Below are positions 11,251-23,018 of a DNA stretch of 64,000 nucleotides, piece after piece; position 1 is the stretch's first letter, and the number at the start of each line of letters is the position of its first letter. The translations under genes and the position numbers were made by a program. The DNA comes from Gloeophyllum trabeum ATCC 11539. Its lineage: Eukaryota; Basidiomycota; Agaricomycetes; Gloeophyllales; Gloeophyllaceae. The stretch is taken from NCBI RefSeq assembly GCF_000344685.1, contig NW_006920422.1, forward strand, positions 1-64,000, read 5' to 3'. The notes under the pieces were generated by a model, which did not search any database, was not told the DNA's origin, and saw only the letters and a program-made list of their open reading frames with translations.

Positions 11251-12838
11251 ATGCATACAGCCCTCAATAACCACGACATTCTTGCTCTCATATTCGCCTC
11301 TCTTTCTCCCGAAGTCGGAAGTGATAGGGCATCGGTGCTCAACTGTGGCCTGGCCTGCCGTGCGTTCAAAGAGCACGCATTGGATGCTCTCTGGAGGAGC
11401 ATCTATTCAATTATGCCCCTTCTCCATGTTATACCATGTATCAATGTCATCAACGGGAAATGGGTGTGTTTGCTCAAATTATACTAGGACACATTCTTGG
11501 CTCATTTTCGTCAAGGCGCTAGAGCGTCCTGTCAAGCCCAATGAGCTAGAGCACTTCAAATACTATGCTCATCGTGTTCAGGTGCTGCTCGACTATCAAG
11601 ACTCGATAAGTGAGGTTGATCTTTCAGTCTTTTCCCAGTTGACACAGCTCCTGGGTGGTCCCCTCTTACCCCGCCTACGCGCCACACACTTTGTCTGGGT
11701 ACCGGGAAGACAATTCCCCGATGTGTTAATAGGCCCAATGTTGGACTTCATCTGTATCCGCCTTATAAGACGTTCCCGTCCAAGGCCTTCACCAGACGAG
11801 GGACGTAGAGTCGCGGAAGGCTTCTCCTCGCTCCTCCTCAAACTGTCTCGCGACGTTCCGCGTCTGTGCCATCTGATCATAAGTGATACAGGTTCTTACC
11901 TTCCCATCGCACATGACTTCTGCAGCTTGAAGCGGCTGAAGACACTGCAGGTGGAGAATTTGCCGGGACTCCGCGGGGCACCCAAACATGGACCTGTCCT
12001 CACCCCCAACCAATTTCTTTCCCTTTCAGCTTTTACCGAACTGCATCATCTCAAGCTGAATGTTGCTCAGGCATCTGGTTTTGGCGACATTTCATTTCAT
12101 CTTCCATACTTGCACCGAGTCGAGCTTATTGGACCTGTAAGCGACGTCGTAGCTACCCTCAGGGCCGTGCAAACAAGCCCGGTAGTTCAGGTGGGGCTGA
12201 AGTTAACCAGATACGACCAAGTCATTTACTCCCTGTTCCCATGTGTCGTCTTTCCTCACCTTGAAGAGCTGGCCGTATCTGAAGAACCATCCATGGCCTT
12301 GGGTATATCGCAACCGCTTGAGGAACCTTCGGCCAAGACCATCATTTCATCTCTTCTCAGCTGCCTGGATCTTAAGAAATGCAGCATTCGGACGCCTTCT
12401 GTCGTTGTGCTTGCGGACGATGGTATGATGGATTCAATCGCCCAATCGTGGCCAAAACTCGAGGAATTCGCTTGGGACTTCCACAACCTTACAGACATAG
12501 GCCTGACGCCCAACACGCTCGCGTCCTTTGCGGCTCACTGCCCTCGCCTCATATCCCTCGGCCTCCCAGTCCAGCTGGAAATGCCGCTGCCCAACGAGCG
12601 GCCCATATCTGTGCACGGACTGAAACACCTCACATGCTACAAGGCACTCCAGCCGTATCATGCGGCGCAGGCAGCGCAGCGTATCCTGTACCTGTTCCCC
12701 GGCTTGGACAGGGTTCTCTTCGATTGTGCGCGTATTCGAGCGGAGGACGCATGGTTGAACGAGGCGATCGAGGCCCTCAGAGGGACGAAGAACATACGTG
12801 GTGAGCAGGAGCTCTCAGCTGCTCCCGCTCGAGACTGA
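11251..12838 (+). CDS. F-box protein A with LRR-like C-terminus
   Basis: A predicted substrate receptor of an SCF ubiquitin ligase. The ATG at 11251 begins an F-box-like helix set (HDILALIFASLSPE, CGLACRAFKEHALDALWRSI). An intron at 11464-11515 (52 bases) joins GKW to ALERPVKPNELEHFKYYAHR in phase. The second exon runs to the stop at 12838, giving about 511 residues. It contains repeated Leu-rich segments (LKRLKTLQVENLPGL, LHHLKLNVAQ, LEEFAWDFHNL) typical of the LRR-like substrate domain of basidiomycete F-box families. The wording parallels the three genes at 18533-24991 (LDALWR after the F-box, YA.RV at the exon 2 start, AHCPRL near the end), so it is a distant paralogue of that array. The target is unknown. 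Confidence 0.8.
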
Positions 12839-13278
12839 GGCGTACACGCCATATGTGTATATGTGCCTGCTAGGAGGACAAGGCGTACTATGCAAAACGA
12901 CTGTGTCGGTAAATTGCCTGAGGATTGTGATTTGCGGTGGTGATGTCAATTAAACAAGTGGACTATCATGCTCCCATTATACCCGGACCTTCGGTGCACC
13001 CCCTCTATAGCAAACCTTTCTATGCTCCAGGTTGCCCTACACAGCCGTTTGACTTTTGACTCATAGAATCGACAGCAGTGTATTCAATTGCGGTTACGGC
13101 GAGAGTCAGAACGACGAGGGGTCCTAGCTCGGTAACATGCGTGCTTGTTTTTACAAGGGAGCCCGAGTTGACCGTTCCACCCAAATACACTGCAAAGCAG
13201 GTCTTCACCAGTCGAGAAGACATTACGAAAATTTAGGAATACCACTTGAATGACTACGACCTCGTCATGCACCATACC
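12839..13278. other. Convergent intergenic region
   Basis: 3' flanks of F-box gene A and the dynactin p27 gene. No gene was recognised. Confidence 0.35.
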
Positions 13279-14024
13279 TCATGTGCCATCTCCCCGGCGT
13301 AGCCGATTGAATTTGGGCAGCATTTCGCGCAGGTACTCTGCATGTTTCCGCCTGAGATCAGCTTCCTGCACCTTACCTCTCCCGGTCCACTTGCGGCGTT
13401 CCGCGGCGGGCCCGTAGATGACAGTGTAGTCGTCAAGCACCTCGTCTTCTGTGGGCACGACGAGGCAACCCGCGCCGACGACGCAGAAGGACGCCAAGCG
13501 GACGGTGTGGTGTACCCGCGCGCGCGTCGAGACGGTGTTGAAGTTTCCTACGGACGGAGATTCGACTCCTGCGACAATGTTAGTCTGTAAGGTGAGAGAG
13601 CGATGGAGAGGAGACATACGGCAGCCTATTTCAAAGAGGTTGTCGTCGCCAATTCGCATGACTTCTTTCCGACTACACCGATACCGTTGAGGGCTGGGTT
13701 GTAACGGAAGTTATAAAGAACGCTTGCCGGTTGACAATGATTGCGCCCTCCTCGATGATGTTATTCGAGCCAATAACTATGGGCCCAGCTATTGCGAATA
13801 TAGTAGCCTTTGGGTGAACAATGGTGCCTATGGGCTTGCGGTCAGGATGCGGCAAGTACGATGCTGGTAGTAAGTACTCACCCGAGCCAATTGTGATGTC
13901 ACCCTTGAGCTCAACATCCTGGCAGACGACGGCCTTTGAGTGTATCGTGTACTTGTCGCGTCTAGCGCAAGTCAGATTAAGGCCTTGCAAAAGAGCAGTG
14001 TGGACCAACCGACATAGGAGGCAT
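13279..14024 (-). CDS. Dynactin subunit p27 (DCTN6)
   Basis: A subunit of the pointed-end complex of dynactin, the activator of the minus-end microtubule motor dynein. After a very short first exon (ATG at 14024, MPPI) the frame reads [20 protein letters not shown] and DITIGSG. Then come [21 protein letters not shown] and [14 protein letters not shown], and later [13 protein letters not shown] and [13 protein letters not shown]. These spaced Ile/Val and Gly residues are the hexapeptide turns of a left-handed beta helix. The C-terminal helix ([20 protein letters not shown]) is typical of the subunit, and the stop is at 13279. The first donor (GTCGGT) is unusual, so the exact N-terminus is the least sure point. 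The gene faces the CAP-Gly gene across about 200 bases. Confidence 0.88.
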
Positions 14025-14225
14025 GGTGGTCGTAAGAGACTACAAACGGCGTAGAGACGACTAGAGAGCGGTTTGTAGTGGGACTACAAAAGCCTGGGAA
14101 GAGAGGCGCCTCGTGTTGTTGCCTCGTTTACATCATCTCGGGCGTATACCCATTCCTTTCCCCTGTACCCGTTCACGTCTGCTGGATACCCGGTTTGCAT
14201 CTCTTTCTTTTCTTCATCCTTTCTA
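14025..14225. promoter_or_regulatory. Short divergent promoter, dynactin p27 / BTB-CAP-Gly
   Basis: 201 bases separate the two start codons, so the genes must share promoter elements. The interval has pyrimidine tracts near the plus-strand start (CTCTTTCTTTTCTTC). A matched pair of short words, GTTTGTAGTGG and GACTACAAAAGC, lies at 14070-14091. Confidence 0.5.
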
Positions 14226-17200
14226 ATGGCCCCCCCGGTCCCCGCCCCGCCTCCGCCGTCTCTTCAGGAAGCGACCAAGCACGCAACCCAGGCCTGGCAA
14301 GACGACCTCCAGTCGCTCTTCAACAACGCCAAGGACCGCTTTCCCGACGTCGTATGGGAGCTTTACGCCGAGGAAGACGACAAGGAAAAGAGCGGGGAAG
14401 AGGTCTGGGGCCATAAAGGTGTGTTCGACTCGAGTCCTGTCGTTCGACTTCGCCTCTGGCGCCGGCGTCTGGTATGACATGTGCGCGCTCCCACAGCGCT
14501 ATCCGTGGCGCTCTTGCTATTTGGAACGGAACTGACAGGCGAAATAACATGGTCACCCTTGGATGATGATGTTGGATGTCCAGGCGCGCAGGCTGGGGTC
14601 CGTCGGAGGCACTGCGCAATTGACAGAGGCCGGCGACGGTGTATTGGAATAAGGCGCCTGCTTGTTGACTCAATACTAACGCACTTGCTACCGCAGCCAT
14701 TGTCTATGCAAGAGCTCCTCCCAGTTTCCAAGCCCGTTATTTCTCGTTTCGACCTGCTCCTGTTGCATCTCCGACTCCATATTCTGCATCTCCAGGAACA
14801 CTTGCAGGCCAGTCGTCTCTTTCTCTGGGCCTCGACTTGACTCCATCACGATCCCCTTCACCCTTCCGCGTCCCTTCTCCCTCACCGTCCGGAACAGCAA
14901 ACACCCTCCTGCGAATCCCGACCTTCATTAACCCGATATTATTCTCGAATGAACTCGAGTATCTCTATACCGGCAAAGGCCTCGGTGAAGCCTTCGAGTT
15001 CCTGTTCGACAGCACGGACTCTCGTGAAGACGCGGATACTGAAGAGAGTCGCATCGACAAACTGCGGAAAGACCTCGTGTTCATGTGGAGGTCTCGCCTC
15101 TACTCAGACGTTCGTATAACCCTTGAAGGCAATTTCTCTTCCAGCAACCACGAAAGCGCCACTGCCATTTTCTCGTCACACCGCTTCATTCTCGTTTCTC
15201 GGTCTCCCTACTTCCGTACTAGGCTCCTGACATGGCCGGGTGCCGTCACAAAGGCTTCGGAGCCTCTAACGTTGAACCTCCCCTCACCTCCGTTCACCCC
15301 TGCCTCATTGTTCTTCACTCTGGGCTTCATGTACGCTGGTACACTGGTCTTCTCGCACCGCACCTACGACCTCGATACCGCGTTCCACATCATGCGTTCC
15401 GCAACGTATCTCTCTCTCGACAGCTTATACAATGAGATCCAGGCGCGGATTGTGCAAGAAATGATGCACGGCCTCTTCCATGCGTTCCTGGAGTTCTCTG
15501 AATACGAGCGGATAACGGGCGGGAAGTGGGGTATCGGCGGCTGCCGTTGCCGACAATGTGCCAGGCGCGCTCCCAGGGTGCTGGAATTTGCGACAGCCGA
15601 CGACGTGAAGAATCCCCACCTTGACCGCGGCGCTAGGCGAGCTCTCGTCGGTCTCTTTGGCGAAGGCTGGGTTACTCCGGAATTCACCAAGTTACCTCAG
15701 AAAACACGGGAGAGTCTGTTGAAGGGTCTCGCCAAACGCACGAACCCTCCGAATGTCTTCGCACTCCTGTTTGCCGCCCAGCACGCGATTGAGAAGCTGA
15801 AGACCATAATCGATGCATGGGCGGATATATCCAGAGATATGGTCCTGTCTGCCAGGAAGGTGATGGACGAAGTCCTCTGCAATCAGGCTGAGGAATGTTT
15901 TGAACAGCCTGAATGGCTAGAGCTGATGGAAGCTGACGGCGTCCGGTTCGAGGATGGCGAGCGGGTCGGGATTGTTATGGATTCGGTATTGCGAGGTCTG
16001 AACGAGAAGAATGCAGGTCTAGTATATCAGGTGCGTGTTGATGGTGGCGTCAGGATCGGCGCGTTCTTGATGGTCCCTCTTAGACTCTGGTCTCTTCGAT
16101 ACTGCTTCGGCCTCATGCTACGGAAACGGATCAAACGATGCTGTCGTCGACTTCCCATGTACGCGTCCAAGTGGAGGAAACGCGGGTGGAGGTCCTGAAG
16201 TGGTTGCGGAAGAGGTGGCTGGGCGTGCGGCAGGAGGGAGGCTTCGATAATCTAGAGGGGTGGGCGCTGAAGGAAATCAGTCATGGTATCTCACATGTTT
16301 CTTTGTTTTCTTCCCCTGCGCTTATTCTTGCATTTCAGAAATCGAAGTCCCTCACGAAGACCTCATGAACACAGCTCCTACTTCTACACGGGGGCCTGTT
16401 ACAAGGACTGGGCTCAGGTCCACGCTGCGGGCAGAGACGGAAACCGATACTGTGAGCATGCACTCGATGCGGACGAGTATTGCGCAGCGCAACCTGGCCA
16501 AGTCGCCTGTTGGCCGCGAACCCCTGGCTTCGTCTGCTAGCTCGGTACGATCGACCACCCGCAGCACTATGTCCTCTTCTTCCCGTGTTACTACTAGCCG
16601 ACCCCTCCGTGTTCGCAATTTTGTGCCCTCTGGTCCCCGCCCCGATTCCAAGTTGACTCCGGATTCTTCGATTGCTGCTGACGACCGTTCGTCGATGGCC
16701 GAGTCGGAGACCACAGAGACAAGTTCCACACCTCCGAAACCTACAATTCCCCGACGGAGTGGTGCTTCTAGTTCTAGTATGACGCAAGATACCACTAGGC
16801 CCAAGTCTGTAGCTGCGTCCGTGAAGACCGTTCGTTCGAAAGCGTCTACTGTCCGCAAGGTACCTGTACCCAGTACATCCAGCTTGCGACCGCCATCATC
16901 GCTATCACGACCTAATTCCACGTTGTCGACGACTAGCGATTCGTCGACGACTTTCAAGACTGCACCTTCTGATATCACTTCCCGGGCGGCCTCCTCCCGG
17001 GCGCGCAGACCCTCTGTGGCTTCCACCGTGTCTACAACCAGCGTGCGGACAACGCCTAGGACTCCAGTGTCGGTCAGTGCGAAGGTGACTCGCTCACGAC
17101 GGCCTTCCGTCTCCTCGACGACGTCCGCTATTTCCACGACAGCACGCAAACGTCCCTCAGTGTCCCCATTGGACACAAAACCAGGACCGGCCAAGCGTGC

Positions 17201-18011
17201 GCCGTCGATGGCTTCCGTTCATTCAACAGCGTCCACGTCAACAACGGGTCGCAAGACGCCTGCACGTAAGCCTGGAGCACGTGATGAAACTCCATCTCGA
17301 ACCGACACACCTCCAACCCCCGCCAAACCAGTTCCAGCTTCTGCTGCGAGCACGATCAAAGGGAAGAGCACCGCGAGGACCGTACACGATAAGACTAACA
17401 GTGTCGTATCGACGAGCAGCGTATCTACGTTGAGACGCAAGGGCTCCTCCGATACCATCAAAGAAAATGGAGTGAAGGAAATTGCCGGAAAGGAGAATGG
17501 GAAGCGTCTACATGAGTCAGAGCTGGCCACGCCCCAGCTACAGGAGCCTCTGGCATTTTCACCTCGGGGAGCGACACTGGATATTGGCATTCCTTGCATA
17601 ATCTCGTCCAAGCGAGCAAGGTTCAAGGCTTTTGCTCGATATATCGGAGAAGTAGAAGGCGAGTCAGGGCCCTGGGTTGGCGTCGAAGTGCCCGTGGACG
17701 ATACGTGGCCTGATGAGAAGTTGGAAGGCCGACAGTGGAACGACGGGTCATGGGGAGGAGTTCGGTATTTCCAGCTCGGGACTGGCTCTGAATTCGACTA
17801 CGGTGATGGCAGAGCTGTACGGCGTAGGCGATTCGACTGGGCGACCGTGAAGGACCGCGGCTTGAAGCGAGAGGGGGATACGCTCAGCGTTGACAGGGTC
17901 AAAAGACTACGGAGCGCGTCTCCGACTGCCTCGGACGTTTCGACGTCGGAATCTAGGGGCCTATTCGTCAGACCTCAACAGGTGTTATATGTGGTGGACG
18001 CTGTAGCCTGA
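14226..18011 (+). CDS. BTB/POZ domain protein with C-terminal CAP-Gly domain
   Basis: The start ATG at 14226 opens a Pro-rich leader. The exon ends GEEVWGHK at 14418 and a 278-base intron (branch point CTAAC) joins to AIVYARAPPSFQARYFS at 14697, recreating the BTB start. The BTB core continues through LVFMWRSRLYSDVRITL, IFSSHRFILVSRSPYFRTRL and FTLGFMYAGTLVF. A BACK-like helical stretch and a CxC..C cluster (GGCRCRQCARR) follow. Introns near 16030 and 16285 lead into a long Ser/Thr/Pro-rich low-complexity region (about 400 residues). The C-terminus is a CAP-Gly domain: GIPCIISSKRARFKAFARYI, GPWVGVEV, then WNDGSWGGVRYF. In CAP-Gly domains this part binds EEY/F tails of tubulin and EB1-like proteins. 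The stop is at 18011. The protein may tether a Cullin3 adaptor to microtubule ends, but that role is inferred. Confidence 0.85.
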
Positions 18012-18532
18012 CGGGCATCTCGATCTCGCTCAAGCTGGGACTGGTGCTGGTTTTCTGGAGTCATGTATGATTGATGTTGCATATCTGGTAATCTCGCCGT
18101 TAATTGGGAACAATTGTATTGCTTCCGGTTTCACTTTCAGCTCATACCATATTCCCAATCATTACTTTCCTTTAATTGCCCTTTGCTGGACTAATCATCA
18201 ATCCGTCACACTCCTTGCACTTGATAATCTCCAGTCGCTTTTTGTTCCGATGGCCATACATAGTGTTCCACCTGGCCACTGTCCGCTTGACGCGGAGGGA
18301 ACATTATATACATTCCGGGGCTGCGCTATGACAATTGTGAATAGGTCTTGCAGATGCAAGTCGAGTACTGGACTGACAATATACGAGGGACAGAATAGTA
18401 TTCGTCTCCGTGACATCCACCAGGGGTAGTCCATAAACTTGACACCACGGATTTAGGTCTCCCGATATCTTGATGTTACCTATGCTCCTGCATCGACCAG
18501 CAATTTTGGGAATGGGGACTATTGCTGGAGGG
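18012..18532. other. Convergent intergenic region
   Basis: 3' flanks of the CAP-Gly gene and F-box gene B. AT-rich near 18100-18250; no gene recognised. Confidence 0.35.
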
Positions 18533-20191
18533 TCAGCCTCTTGCGCGAGAACTGGCTCGCCGGAGAGCATTCACGACTTTGAGTACTTCTCCCCATTTGC
18601 GATCAGTACTGGTGATGTGCTCAATATTGGGGAAGAGCGTGTAGAGCCACTGCGCAGTGTCGGCGACGTCGTTCAACTCCGGCCCGAAGGGGACGAGCGT
18701 TCGTAGGCCGTGGCCCGACCGTGGGGGCTCGTCGGAAGCGGGATATGGCACGTTCCCGTCGAATGCAATCATGAGCACTCGTAGTCTAGGGCAATGCACA
18801 GTGAATGCCTGTAAGCCGCGGATAGAAGGCCTACGTTCCCTATCCAGCGCGAAATTCCAGCAGAACCATTTCAGACGGGGCCACGCCTGGGCGATCTGAA
18901 TCAAATTATCGTCGTCCATGAGCACTGGTTGTTCGGCGAACTTCGTGAGTTCCATGTGGAAGTGTTCCAACCTCCTGCACTCTAAAAGGGGAGGTATGAG
19001 AGTACTGACGTCTAGCGTTATGCCGGCATCGACGTTGCGACGCTGCAGCCCTGTCGGCAGTTCCAGGTACATGTGCGTCAAGGTAGAGAGGCTTAGGTAA
19101 CGATAGAGAGAATGGTAATAGTCCAGTTTCAGTCTAGCTTCGGTGCCCAAGAAAAGAGCGACCTGTCGCAAACCAGCCGCAGACTGCACCAGGCGAAGCA
19201 CCTCGGCGACCTTAGACGGGGGGCCAGTCAGCTTGAATTCTCGAAGAGCCCTGAAAGTGAGAGGAGTCGCATCATACGACAGACGGATATCATCCACATT
19301 CACGACGAGTCGCCTCAGGGAATCCATCTGGGAAAATGCAGAGAGGTCGTCGTAAGATACGGAGGCTGTAAGTCTGTATGGATTCCAGTGACATTCGGTT
19401 GCGATGAATAGTTCCCTCAGCCGCTTGAAATTATGCACGGCCTTGAACGATGTTCCCGGGAGGACCTCTCGCAGCGTCAGACCTTGCAGATTCGGGACAA
19501 CATCAGCCAAATCCTGCAAGACAATCTGCACTGCTTCACGCTGTGAAACGGAATGTTCCAATCTGAACTTTTCAATCTCTTCTTCATCGCGTTCAGTATG
19601 CGACAGACTTAGGTCGACGTCAACTAGGGTGGAAGTCACGAGGGATGAAAGCTGTATACCCAGGTCCTTGGAGAACCACTTTAACTCTCGGAGTAAGGGT
19701 AGAAGTGGCGAGCCCATAATTCGAGAGAGCCTCAGGTAGGCTGTGGGGTGTATTGGGGTATAGTCTGCTCCGTCGTAACAAAGCTTGCGGACACGACAAG
19801 CGTACGCTCTGATGCGCATCACCTCGTCTTGCGTGACCACTCCGGTCAAGCTCTGTGTGGGAGATGCTTTAGCTATGCTTACTTCGATAATCCCTCACAT
19901 TGCACATACACTGAGATCCCTGCCAAGGGAATTGAATGATTTTGTGAGTCGGAACAGTGGGTACAGGGAATCCAAGATCCTCCAAAGGGCGTCCAGAGCT
20001 AGTTCTTGCATTCTCCGAGACGTCAGGGCGGCGTTGAGCATGGCAGTACGAAGATCTCTTTTCTTCTCATCCTCGTCCTCATCGATGATGTCGTCTAGTT
20101 CATCTACGAGCTTCCCGAAAATTTGAGCGAGGATATCTTCTTGGCAAAAAAGCGGATGCATCCTGGACATCAGAGCAGTTCTAGCAGTCAT
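18533..20191 (-). CDS. F-box protein B (tandem paralogue)
   Basis: A predicted SCF substrate receptor. Exon 1 (20191-19910) gives MTARTALMSRMHPLFCQEDI, the F-box start, then an acidic Asp/Glu segment and ALTSRRMQELALDALWRILD. A 57-base intron (19909-19853) joins SLGRDLS to SLTGVVTQDEVMRIRAYACR in phase. Exon 2 runs to the stop at 18533, giving about 535 residues with many Leu-rich segments (LQGLTLREVLPG, LRRLVVNVDDIRL). A conserved tail has LMDDDNLIQIAQAWPRLKWF and FTVHCPRLRVLMIAFDGNVP. The protein is closely similar along its length to genes C and D, so the three arose by tandem duplication. Targets are unknown. Confidence 0.83.
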
Positions 20192-20279
20192 GTTTTAGCT
20201 ACAGATTGTGTATGCTGTGGTGTCCTCGCAGTGGGTCGGGAGACGCGAGTGAACGAACGGTCATGCTTTCAAGCGCAAC

Positions 20280-20337
20280 TACGGCCCGGGCTTCCGTCAC
20301 GAATGCCACAGTCGGCGGTAGATCAAATAAAGGCTTG
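20280..20337. repeat. Duplicated promoter block, copy 1 (F-box gene B)
   Basis: This block, CGGCCCGGGCTTCCG followed by ACGAATGCCACA and a GGTAGA..AAAGGCTT tail, lies about 90 bases upstream of F-box gene B. It recurs at 22708-22769 upstream of gene C with a few changes. It is either a remnant of the duplication or a shared regulatory element. Confidence 0.6.
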
Positions 20338-20653
20338 ACATCATATTATCCGCTATATCCCTAGTCTTTAAAATTCAACTGTATGCTTCCCCTTCAATAT
20401 CTGGTATATAGAGGACAGTCGCAATATCCAACCACGTATGCGACTTCACGGGACGTCTTGACGCCAAAAGAGAACCTAGGTCGCGGCCTATCCACTGCCA
20501 GTCACCTGATTGAGGGACTTCGAGTGAAGACGAAACAGTAAAAATTGGCGACGACGACCAAGAGCCCTCCCACTCACTGCGAGGCGCTGCAGAGACGCTG
20601 ACGAGACAAACGTCGCAACCCCACCCGCGAGATCCCGTCCCGGCCTACCAGGA

Positions 20654-22272
20654 TCAACCGTGGACTGCTCTCATTCTCCGGAAAGCTTGGACGATTTTCA
20701 GCACCTGTGGCCATTTCCCGCGTTCCATGATGTCCTCCACGGACGGAAAAAGCGCGTACACCCACTGCGCAGTATCAGTAATTTCCCCCAAATCGGGCCC
20801 ATATGCGACAAGCCTTTTCAGATCATGTTGCGAATCGGGTGCTTTATTGGCCTCGGGAAAGGGGACATTGCCGTTCAAGGCGATCATTAGAGTTCGCAGA
20901 CGCGGGCAATGAGCTGCAAAGGCATGCAAACCTCGGACCGTAGGTATGCGGGATATGTCGTAGGCAAAGTTCCAGCAAAAATACTCCAGGTGCGGCCACG
21001 CTTGAGCCATTTGAAGCAAGTCGTCATCGTCCATCAGCACTCGTTGCTCTGCGTGGCTACTCAGTTCAATCTCGAAATGCGTCAGCTGTGCGCATACGAG
21101 GAGCGGGGGTATAATGGTCCGGACATCCAGAACGACACCAGCGCGTACATTCTGCTTCTGCAGGTCATATGTGAACTCGACAAATAAGTGGCGCAAGCTT
21201 GGCAAGCTAATGCAGCGGAAAAAGTTTTGGTACCAATCATGCTGCGGGGCATCGCCGCCGCCCAGACAAACATCGATACGTTGGAGAGGGATCGACTGCA
21301 CCAACTTCAGGACAGCGATGACCTTCGACAAATGGCCTGTGAGCTTGAGGACCCGTAGGGATCGGAACGAAAGAGCTCTCGAAGTGGTCAGCACATCCGT
21401 ATCGTCGACGTTGGCAGAGAGTTCCGAGAGGCTGCCCATCTGGGACAATGCCAGCAAATCACTGTAAGATATGGATACGAACGCGTTATAAGACTGCCAA
21501 TAGACGTCCGTGGCGATACGGAGGCTTCTCAAGCGTGTGAAGTTCCGCACGGTGTAGAGGGACACTCCGGGTCTGAAGTTCTCCAGTACGAGCTCTTGAA
21601 TATGCGGTACCTTGTCTGCTAGGTCTTCCACAACAATCTGGAGGGCTTGCGTTTGCGTTACGGAATGGGCCAGCTTGAACCTATCCTCGTCATCGTCGTC
21701 GTCGTCTTCCGATATGAATAGCCGTATATTGACGTTCACGAGAGTAGACGTAACAAGCGAGGGAAGCTGCAGGCCGACATCTCTAGAGGACCATGTTAAG
21801 TCCCGAAGCAGAGGCAGTATCGGTGACCCTAGAGCCTGGGCTAGTCTTAGGTACGCAACAGGATGGATCGGTTCATAGTAGCCGACGTAAAAGAGCTTAC
21901 GGACGCGACCCGAATACTTTCGGACGCGCTGAAGCTCCTCCTCCGTAACCCCTTTGATCAGCGTCTACTACACTTGTGAACAAGAGCGGCAGAGGTAGTA
22001 TTGAATTCACATACAAAATTCCCATGGACCGAGCCGAACCCGTTTACGAGCCGAAATATGGGGTGTAACGAGTCCAATATTCTCCATAGCGCATCCAGAG
22101 CGGGTTCTTGCATAGTCCGACACGTCAGAGCAGCATGGAGCATGGTACCACGTAGGAGAGATTTCTGGATCTCATTCCTCTCCTCTTCGCCGTCTCTTAT
22201 GTTGTCAAGCTCGTTCACGAGCTGTCCGAAGACTTGGGATAAGATATCTTGTGAACATAGAAGGGAGTGCAT
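20654..22272 (-). CDS. F-box protein C (tandem paralogue)
   Basis: Exon 1 starts at the ATG at 22272 (MHSLLCSQDILSQVFGQLV) and ends GSVHGNF before a GTATGT donor near 22017. The acceptor pair TAGTAG near 21966 joins in phase to TLIKGVTEEELQRVRKYSGR. Exon 2 runs to the stop at 20654. It carries the same blocks as gene B: YLRLAQALGSPILPLLRDL, an acidic ISEDDDDDDEDRF stretch, LMDDDDLLQMAQAWPHLEYF and FAAHCPRLRTLMIALNGNVP. The C-terminus, WVYALFPSVEDIMERGKW, also matches gene B. The gene looks intact. The acidic run differs in length between the paralogues. Confidence 0.83.
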
Positions 22273-23018
22273 TATTAATGAGCGATGTCGGTGTCGCGTC
22301 GCGCGGTGAAGTCAATACTTGTCGCGACGCGAAGCTGCAACCTCAGGTTCCCATCAACGCGATCAAGGCGGGCGCTACGTGAAGGTACTCATTGCAGCGA
22401 AGTGCTGTTACTGCATACTATATATGAATGAGTTTCATTGAGATGTCATACACCATGCTGGCCCAGGAATCCTATTTCAGTGGTTAAGATGCGAGATAAT
22501 ACTACATTTTAGTGGATGAAAATTTGGACTATAAGTAGTCCAACGGGCCTCACTGGGGATAGTGTCATCCTTTGCAAGGTCCTTTGTTAGCCTAGCTAGC
22601 ATTGTAGCTTATCCTCGCTAAAGTTCAACCACCTATTTTGTAAGTAGGGCGGCGACGACTCCATCTGAAGACCGGTGCTCGAACCGAGGCCAAGCTATAT
22701 CCTGAGAGCGGCCCGGGCTTCCGCAACGAATGCCACAAGCTGGTTGAAGTCGACGGTAGACAAAGGCTTATTCTAGTTTTTAAAATATAACCAAACCATT
22801 CCGCACGGAGGACTGAGGCAATTTCTGACTTTGTACAACGTGCTCATTCAACGCTCGTGAGCTTTTGGGTGAATATATTACTATGATACACGGAAGATCT
22901 AGGATGTCCGACAGAACTGGCGCATAGACGAGTACGAGATCTTCAATATCGGTCCCGAACAAAACGAACTTGACGAGTCTAGTTTGCACACCCCCCCCTT
23001 GTATTTTGCCTACGAGAC
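22273..23018. other. Intergenic region with promoter block copy 2
   Basis: Upstream region of F-box gene C. At 22708-22769 it holds the second copy of the block found upstream of gene B. A short minus-strand frame at 22780-23028 overlaps the end of gene D and has no homology cue. A possible MITE-like AT-rich stretch lies at 22430-22560, but no terminal repeats were found. Confidence 0.4.

Noticed and set aside
11438..11487. Alternative 50-base intron in F-box gene A
   Set aside because: Joining CCAT to the following exon creates a TGA stop; the 11464-11515 intron keeps the frame and fits the paralogues.
16352..17194. 280-codon minus-strand frame within the CAP-Gly gene linker
   Set aside because: Antisense shadow of a Ser/Thr-rich linker, without a recognisable domain.
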